From: Burkholderia sp. FERM BP-3421
Lineage (GTDB): Bacteria; Pseudomonadota; Gammaproteobacteria; Burkholderiales; Burkholderiaceae
Direction: 5' to 3'
DNA length: 64,000 nt
Assembly (NCBI RefSeq): GCF_028657905.1
Contig: NZ_CP117781.1
Coordinates: 186,001-250,000, forward strand
The notes below the pieces were generated by a model, which did no database searches, had not been told where the DNA came from, and saw only the letters and a program-made list of their open reading frames with translations. Made by a program: the position numbers and the translations under genes. Shown here piece after piece: positions 58,602-64,000 of this stretch (positions are counted from its first letter, which is position 1; each line of letters starts with the position of its first letter).

Positions 58602-60238
58602 GTCCGGCTCTCCGCTTCGACGGCGGGTGGCGTGCCCAGCGGCAGGCGGATCTCGAAACGCGCGCCGTGCGGTTCGAGCGGCAGCGCGCGGATCGACCCG
58701 CCATGCGCGGCCACGATGCTCCTGCACAGCGCGAGGCCGAGCCCCACGCCGGAAATCGACGACTCCCGCCGGCCGCGCTCGAACGGTTCGAACAGCCGCT
58801 CCGCGTCGCGCGCCGCGAAGCCGGGCCCGTCGTCCTCGACGCACAGCACGATGGTCTCGTCGGCCACCCGCGCGCGCACCGCGACCGACGCGTCCGCGCC
58901 CGCATACTTGGCGGCGTTGTCGAACAGATTCATCAGCACGCGTTCGATCAGCAGCGCGTCGACGTCGATCAGCGGCAGGTCGGCCGGCAGATCCGCCTTC
59001 ACGTCGCGCCCGGCCAGCACGCCGGCCCCTTGCGCGAGCGCGCTGCCGACGATCTCGTCGAGCATGTGCCACTCGCGGTTCAGCCGCACGCCCTCGCTTT
59101 GCATGCGCGCGAGGTCGAGCAGGTTCACGACCAGCCCGTGCAGCGCCTCGGCCTGGTTGCGGATGCCGCGCGCGAGCCCCGACGCCTGCCCCCGCGCCAG
59201 TCGCTCCGGCCATTCGAGCGTCTCCGCCAGCCCGCGGATCGCGGTCAGCGGCGTCTTCAGGTCATGCGACACCGCGGCCAGCAGTGCATGGCGCAGCCGC
59301 TCGCCTTCCATCTTGACGAGCGTCTGCTGCGCGACGCCCACGTAGTGCACGCGCTCCAGCGCCATCGCGATCGACGAGCACAGCGCATCGAGCAGGCGCC
59401 GGTCGTCGGGAGCCATCGGGATCGGCTGCGCATCGGCGAGCAACGCGAGCACGCCGCGCACGCGCATCGGCGCTTGCAACGGCAGGTACAACGCGACCGA
59501 GCGCTCGAACGCGGGCATGCCGCGCCCTGCGCCGCGCGCGTGGTCGTAGACCCAGCGCGCCGCCGCCGGATCGACGAACCACGCCTCGCGCGGCGGCGTC
59601 AGCCGGTCGTCGGCGTCGGGCAGCACCAGCGCGACGTGCACGCCGAGCAGCGGCGCGATGGTGCCGGTGCACACCGCCGCGATCTGCTCGATCTCGATCG
59701 CCCCCGTCAGGTCATGCGCGACGCGCGCCAGCGCCGCCGAACGCATCTCGTTGGCCCGCGCGGCGCGCGCCTCGGCGCGCAGGCGCGCCGCGAGCTGGCC
59801 GATCGCGAGCGCCACCGCGAGCATCAGCGCGAAGGTGAACACGTATTGCGTGTCGGACACCGCGAACGACAGGCGCGGCTCGACGAAGAAGAAATCGAAG
59901 CAGGCGACGCAGACCAGCGCGGCCCACGCGCCCGCCAGGCGGCCGAGCCGCAACGCGATCAGCACGACCGTCATCAGGAACAGCATCACGACGTTCGACA
60001 GGTCGAACACGCGCAGCAGCGCGCTCGCCGCGATCGTCGCGACCGCGCACACGAGCGTGGCCCACAACAGCGGCAGCGCATGCCGCGACAGCCATGCATG
60101 GGTGCGCGGGCGCACGTAGCGCGCGGGCCAGACCTCGGGGCCCGCGCCCGCGATCCGGTCCGCCAGGCCCGCACACGCGCGCAGGGCGGCGCGCAGGCGG
60201 CTGTCCTCGTGGCCGGCGCGCGCGCGCCGGTCCTCCAT
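58598..60238 (-). CDS. kdpD: KdpD-like sensor kinase lacking the N-terminal KdpD and Usp domains
   Basis: This 546-residue protein corresponds to the C-terminal half of KdpD: the DUF4118 four-helix membrane region (residues 50-150), a GAF-like domain (160-310), then HisKA with LLAAVSHDLKTPLTAIRGLA and HATPase (LFDNAAKYAG, CVEDDGPGFAARDAERLF, GLGLALCRSIVAAHGGSI). Normal KdpD is about 900 residues with an N-terminal Walker ATPase and a Usp domain; both are absent and only 36 bp separate it from kdpB, so they are not frameshifted away. K+ sensing is probably altered. Confidence 0.9.
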   Translation of the reverse strand: MEDRRARAGHEDSRLRAALRACAGLADRIAGAGPEVWPARYVRPRTHAWLSRHALPLLWATLVCAVATIAASALLRVFDLSNVVMLFLMTVVLIALRLGRLAGAWAALVCVACFDFFFVEPRLSFAVSDTQYVFTFALMLAVALAIGQLAARLRAEARAARANEMRSAALARVAHDLTGAIEIEQIAAVCTGTIAPLLGVHVALVLPDADDRLTPPREAWFVDPAAARWVYDHARGAGRGMPAFERSVALYLPLQAPMRVRGVLALLADAQPIPMAPDDRRLLDALCSSIAMALERVHYVGVAQQTLVKMEGERLRHALLAAVSHDLKTPLTAIRGLAETLEWPERLARGQASGLARGIRNQAEALHGLVVNLLDLARMQSEGVRLNREWHMLDEIVGSALAQGAGVLAGRDVKADLPADLPLIDVDALLIERVLMNLFDNAAKYAGADASVAVRARVADETIVLCVEDDGPGFAARDAERLFEPFERGRRESSISGVGLGLALCRSIVAAHGGSIRALPLEPHGARFEIRLPLGTPPAVEAESRT

Positions 60239-60274
60239 GCAACGGCGTTCACGTTCATACGCGGTTCCGGACGG

Positions 60275-62359
60275 TCAGACGAACGGCGTCAGCAGCATAT
60301 CGATGAGCTTGATGCCGATGAAGGGCGCGATGATACCGCCCACGCCGTAGATCAACAGATTGCGCCACAGCAGCTTCTCGGCCGGCTCGGCCCGGTACTT
60401 CACCCCCTTCAGCGCGAGCGGGATCAGCGCGACGATGATCAGCGCGTTGAAGATCACCGCCGCCAGGATCGCCGACGTCGGGCTGTGCAGCCCCATCACG
60501 TTCAGCGCGCCGAGCGCCGGATAAGTCGCCACGAACGCGGCCGGGATGATCGCGAAGTACTTCGCGAGATCGTTGGCCACGCTGAAGGTCGTGAGCGCGC
60601 CGCGCGTCATGATCATCTGCTTGCCGACCTCGACGACCTGCATCAGCTTGGTCGGATTGCTGTCCAGGTCGACCATGTTGGCCGCCTCCTTGGCCGCCTG
60701 CGTGCCGCTGTGCATCGCCACGGCCACGTCGGCCTGGGCCAGCGCCGGGGCGTCGTTGGTGCCGTCGCCCGTCATCGCGACCAGATGGCCCTTCGCCTGA
60801 TGCTCGCGGATGAGCCGCAGCTTGTCCTCGGGCGTCGCTTCCGCGAGGAAGTCGTCGACCCCGGCCTCGGCCGCGATCGCCGCGGCGGTCAGGCGGTTGT
60901 CGCCCGTGATCATCACGGTCTTCACGCCCACCTTGCGCAATTCCGCGAAGCGCGCGGCGATCCCGTGCTTGACGATGTCCTTGAGCTCGATCGCGCCGAG
61001 CACCTTGGCGCCGTCGGCCACCACGAGCGGCGTGCCGCCGCGCCGCGCGATGTCGTTGACGGTCGTCTCGACCTCATGCGGGAAACCGATGCCGAACGCG
61101 CCCACATGCGCGCGGATCGCCGACGCCGCGCCCTTGCGCACCTGGCGCGCGCCGACATCGAGCCCGCTCATGCGCGTGCGCGCGCTGAACGGCACCGTCA
61201 CCGCGCCGTCGATCGCCGTCGCCTGCAGCGCGAAACGCTGCTTCGCGAGCGCGACGATCGAGCGCCCCTCGGGCGTCCCGTCGGCCAGCGACGACAGCAG
61301 CGCGGCCTCGGCCAGCGTGCGCTCGGTCACGCCGGGCGCGGGCTTGAAATGCACGGCCTCGCGGTTGCCGAGCGTGATCGTGCCGGTCTTGTCGAGCAGC
61401 AGCACGTCGACGTCGCCCGCCGCCTCGATCGCGCGGCCCGAGGTCGCGAGCACGTTCGCGCGCATCATGCGGCTCATCCCCGCGATGCCGATCGCCGACA
61501 GCAGCGCGCCGATCGTGGTCGGGATCAGGCACACCAGCAGCGCGATCAGCACGGTCAGGCTCACCGTCGCGCCCGAGGCGTTCAGGAGCGCGCTGAAGCG
61601 CGAGAACGGCAGCAGCGTCACGCAGACCAGCAGGAAGATGATCGTCAGCGCCACCAGCAGGATCGACAGCGCGATCTCGTTCGGCGTCTTGCCGCGCTTC
61701 GCGCCCTCGACCATCGCGATCATGCGGTCGAGGAACGCCTCGCCGGGGTTCGCGGTGATCTTCACGATGATCCAGTCGGACAGCACGCGCGTGCCGCCCG
61801 TGACCGACGAGAAATCGCCGCCCGACTCGCGGATCACCGGCGCGGATTCGCCCGTGATCGCCGATTCGTCGACCGACGCGACGCCGTCGATCACGTCGCC
61901 GTCGGCCGGGATCGTGTCGCCGGCCTCGACCAGCACCACGCTGCCGGCGGCCAGCTCGTCGCTCGGCACGCGGTGGCTGGTGCTGTCGTAGCGCTTCGGC
62001 TCGTCGAGCACCTTGGCGTACACGCGCTTGCGCGTCGCGCGCAGTGCTTCCGCCTGCGCCTTGCCGCGCCCTTCGGCCAGCGCCTCCGCCGCGTTGGCGA
62101 ACAGCACCGTGAACCACAGCCAGCAGGCCACGGCGAAGATGAAGCCGGCCGGCGCGTCGCCGTTGCCCGCGAGCGCCTGCAGCCACAGCACCGTGGTGAC
62201 GATGCTGCCGAGATAGACGACGAACATCACGGGGTTCTTCAACTGCACGCGCGGCGCGAGTTTCCGGAACGCCTCGCGCAGGATCGCGCTCCGGCGCATG
62301 GGCGGCAGCGCGCTGATCGGCGCGGCCGCCGGATTGATCGAGGTTTCGATATGGGACAT
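60275..62359 (-). CDS. kdpB: K+-transporting P-type ATPase, catalytic subunit
   Basis: A 694-residue P-type ATPase. The phosphorylation loop is VDVLLLDKTGTITLGNREAV, the actuator motif is SAITGESAPVIRESGG and the hinge is MTGDGTNDAPALAQADVAVA. The Kdp-specific serine region ITGESAPV is intact. GGAG precedes the ATG. It follows kdpC by 23 bp, so in this operon kdpC comes before kdpB. Confidence 0.95.
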   Translation of the reverse strand: MSHIETSINPAAAPISALPPMRRSAILREAFRKLAPRVQLKNPVMFVVYLGSIVTTVLWLQALAGNGDAPAGFIFAVACWLWFTVLFANAAEALAEGRGKAQAEALRATRKRVYAKVLDEPKRYDSTSHRVPSDELAAGSVVLVEAGDTIPADGDVIDGVASVDESAITGESAPVIRESGGDFSSVTGGTRVLSDWIIVKITANPGEAFLDRMIAMVEGAKRGKTPNEIALSILLVALTIIFLLVCVTLLPFSRFSALLNASGATVSLTVLIALLVCLIPTTIGALLSAIGIAGMSRMMRANVLATSGRAIEAAGDVDVLLLDKTGTITLGNREAVHFKPAPGVTERTLAEAALLSSLADGTPEGRSIVALAKQRFALQATAIDGAVTVPFSARTRMSGLDVGARQVRKGAASAIRAHVGAFGIGFPHEVETTVNDIARRGGTPLVVADGAKVLGAIELKDIVKHGIAARFAELRKVGVKTVMITGDNRLTAAAIAAEAGVDDFLAEATPEDKLRLIREHQAKGHLVAMTGDGTNDAPALAQADVAVAMHSGTQAAKEAANMVDLDSNPTKLMQVVEVGKQMIMTRGALTTFSVANDLAKYFAIIPAAFVATYPALGALNVMGLHSPTSAILAAVIFNALIIVALIPLALKGVKYRAEPAEKLLWRNLLIYGVGGIIAPFIGIKLIDMLLTPFV

Positions 62360-62382
62360 GAATGGACTCCGGTTACCTTCTC

Positions 62383-63081
62383 TTACCGTGCGCCGGCCGG
62401 TTTGCCGAACGCGCGGTCGAGCGCGAGGTTCAGTTCGAGCACGCGCACGCGCGGCTCGCCGAGCACCCCGAGCTGACGCGGCAGGACGAGGCGCGCGACG
62501 AGCGCCGCCACCTGTCCGTCGGCCACGCCGCGCGCGCGGGCCACCCGCGCCGCCTGCAGCCGCGCATTCGCGACCGAGATCTCGGGATCGAGCCCGGACG
62601 CCGATGCCGTCACGGCATCCGCCGGCACCGGCGTACCGGCCGCGAGCCCGTTCTGCCGGCGGTAGTCGCGCACGCGCCCGGCGACGTCGCCGAGCAGCTT
62701 CTTGCTGATCGCCCCCTGGTTGCTCGCGCCGCTGCCGGCCGCGTTGTAGGGCTGGTCGACCGTCTTCGAGGCATCGGCCGGATCCGTGCCGACCGTGGCG
62801 CTCGGGCGCGGATGGAAATACCCGGCGCGCGCGAACGACTGCCCGATCACCGCCGAGCCGACCGTCAGGCCGTCGCGGGCGACGAGGCTGCCGCGCGCCT
62901 GCGCGGGAAACAGCACGTTCGCGACGCCGGTGGTGAGCAGCGGATAGCCGAGCCCGGTGACGAGCATGAACAGCACCGACGCGGCGAGCACCGGCCGGAC
63001 GAGGCCGCGCGTCGCGGCCATCAACGACGAACCGGATGCCGGCGCGGCGACGGCCGCCGTGTGGCGATTGCTATGAGCCAT
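62383..63081 (-). CDS. kdpC: K+-transporting ATPase subunit C
   Basis: A 232-residue subunit with one N-terminal membrane helix (LVRPVLAASVLFMLVTGLGY) and a periplasmic domain with the conserved IGQSFARAGYFHPRPSAT and DAVTASASGLDPEISVANAR regions. It lies 10 bp after kdpA and 23 bp before kdpB, an order different from the usual A-B-C. Confidence 0.94.
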   Translation of the reverse strand: MAHSNRHTAAVAAPASGSSLMAATRGLVRPVLAASVLFMLVTGLGYPLLTTGVANVLFPAQARGSLVARDGLTVGSAVIGQSFARAGYFHPRPSATVGTDPADASKTVDQPYNAAGSGASNQGAISKKLLGDVAGRVRDYRRQNGLAAGTPVPADAVTASASGLDPEISVANARLQAARVARARGVADGQVAALVARLVLPRQLGVLGEPRVRVLELNLALDRAFGKPAGAR

Positions 63082-63091
63082 GATGAATTCC

Positions 63092-64000
63092 TCAGAACAG
63101 TTGGCCGCTCGTCATCAGCAGATGCTCGACGATCGGACCGAGCGCAAGCGCGGGCAGGAACGTAAGACCGCCGACGACCAGGATCACGAACACCAGCAGC
63201 CCGGCGAACAGGCCCGTCGAGGTCGACAGCGTGCCGGCGCTCTCCGGGATGCTTTTCTTCGCGGCCAGGCACCCCGCGACGCCGAGCATCGGCAGCAGCG
63301 TCAGGTAGCGGCCGATCAGCATCGCGAGCCCGATCGTCGTGTTGAAGAACGGCGTGTTCGCGTTCAGGCCCGCGAAGGCGGAGCCGTTGTTGGCGGTGCC
63401 CGACGTGTACGCGTACAGCACCTCGCTGAAGCCGTGCGGGCCGAGGTTCGCGAGGCTGTCCACGGTCGCGGGCACGAGCGCGGCCAGCGCGGTGAAGCCG
63501 AGGATGCTGAACGGATGCGCGAGCACCGCGAGCATCACGAGCTTCATCTCGCGCGCCTCGATCTTCTTGCCGAGGAACTCGGGCGTGCGCCCGATCATCA
63601 TGCCGACGAGGAACACCGTCAGGATCGCGAACGTGAACAGGTTGATCAAGCCGACGCCGTCGCCGCCGAACACGTTGTTCAGCATCATCTGCACGATCGG
63701 CACGAGGCCGCCCAACGGCGTCAGCGAGTCATGCATCGCGTCGACCGAGCCGGTGGTCGCCGCGGTCGTGACGGTCGCGAACAGGCTCGTCTGCGCGATG
63801 CCGAAGCGCATCTCCTTGCCTTCCATGTTGCCGCCCGGCTGGGTCGCGCTCAGCTGCTGGTCGACGCCCACGCCGGCGAGCAGCGGATTGCCGTGCTGCT
63901 CGGCCTGATAGATCAGCGCGAGGAAGCCGACGAACATCACGAGGAACGCGCCCAACAGTACCCAGCCCTGACGCCGGCGCGCGATCATGCTGCCGAGCGC
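63092..64000 (-). CDS. kdpA: K+-transporting ATPase subunit A (5' end outside window)
   Basis: The C-terminal ~303 residues of the potassium-channel-like subunit. Selectivity-loop regions seen are TVTTAATTGSVDAMHDSLTP and YTSGTANNGSAFAGLNANTP, and GMMIGRTPEFLGKKIEAREM is conserved. The frame stays open to the window edge. It heads the visible A-C-B-D-E order. KdpF, if present, is outside the window. Confidence 0.95.
   Translation of the reverse strand, partial: ALGSMIARRRQGWVLLGAFLVMFVGFLALIYQAEQHGNPLLAGVGVDQQLSATQPGGNMEGKEMRFGIAQTSLFATVTTAATTGSVDAMHDSLTPLGGLVPIVQMMLNNVFGGDGVGLINLFTFAILTVFLVGMMIGRTPEFLGKKIEAREMKLVMLAVLAHPFSILGFTALAALVPATVDSLANLGPHGFSEVLYAYTSGTANNGSAFAGLNANTPFFNTTIGLAMLIGRYLTLLPMLGVAGCLAAKKSIPESAGTLSTSTGLFAGLLVFVILVVGGLTFLPALALGPIVEHLLMTSGQLF

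Noticed and set aside
58667..62476. 1269-codon open frame on the plus strand opposite kdpD and kdpB
   Set aside because: Antisense shadow rich in Arg, His and Gln, no motif, no ribosome site.

Overview
The window is about 68% G+C, dense in LysR regulators, and carries several small gene families I associate with Burkholderia (DUF3005, DUF3008, proline-rich proteins). The aromatic catabolism, kdp and class VII P450 genes also fit Burkholderia sensu stricto, possibly a plant-associated species. The species is inference. No rRNA, tRNA, CRISPR array or replication origin was seen.

Layout. 0-4 kb: an Xre/membrane-protein pair with a duplicated operator, an MDR oxidoreductase, a MbcA/ParS-type antitoxin beside a wrecked RES toxin, and a frameshifted LysE-family exporter. 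4-11 kb: 4-hydroxybenzoate/protocatechuate catabolism (pcaIJBDC, pcaK, pobA, LysR) with shared TTCGA-type operators. 12-20 kb: folE-folM pterin genes, serine acetyltransferase, a DUF3005 gene, SMP-30, UspA, an Fnr-type regulator and the ArgP/ArgO export pair. 20-25.6 kb: sulfite dehydrogenase sorAB, a second malate dehydrogenase, a TDT-family transporter and a divergent LysR. 25.6-30 kb: an AT-richer accessory island with a secreted metzincin protease, a frameshifted lipoprotein, a 14-G run and an IS1182-type element. 30-37 kb: a self-sufficient P450-reductase fusion, an H-NS-like protein, a 2-hydroxycarboxylate transporter/CoA-transferase pair with LysR, and entericidin. 38-40 kb: a purine/uracil permease.

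40-54 kb holds the most interesting system. It has a sigma-54 gene (rpoN), an NtrC-type response regulator with a hybrid histidine kinase, and a second sigma-54 activator lacking a receiver domain. Around these lie many small stress- or envelope-type genes: DUF3008, DUF1328, PRC-barrel, a DUF4397 lipoprotein, a proline-rich protein, a 76-residue acidic protein, a small lipoprotein and a 70-residue protein. Reading upstream regions by eye I find strongly matching sigma-54 promoters (GG-N10-GC with an intact TTGC) in front of rpoN itself and seven of these small genes, and one more in front of the DUF3005 gene at 15.2 kb. This suggests a self-contained RpoN regulon of small proteins. A 145-bp tandem repeat (three copies) follows the second activator.

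54-64 kb: a GNAT acetyltransferase, an EamA exporter with LysR, a hipBA toxin-antitoxin pair with duplicated operators, and a kdp potassium operon in the unusual order A-C-B-D-E with a KdpD that lacks its whole N-terminal sensor region.

Several genes carry single-base frameshifts, often in C runs. Some are certainly real decay (the RES toxin has two lesions and a lost 3' end). Others could be sequencing errors in homopolymers, so reads should be inspected before calling them pseudogenes.
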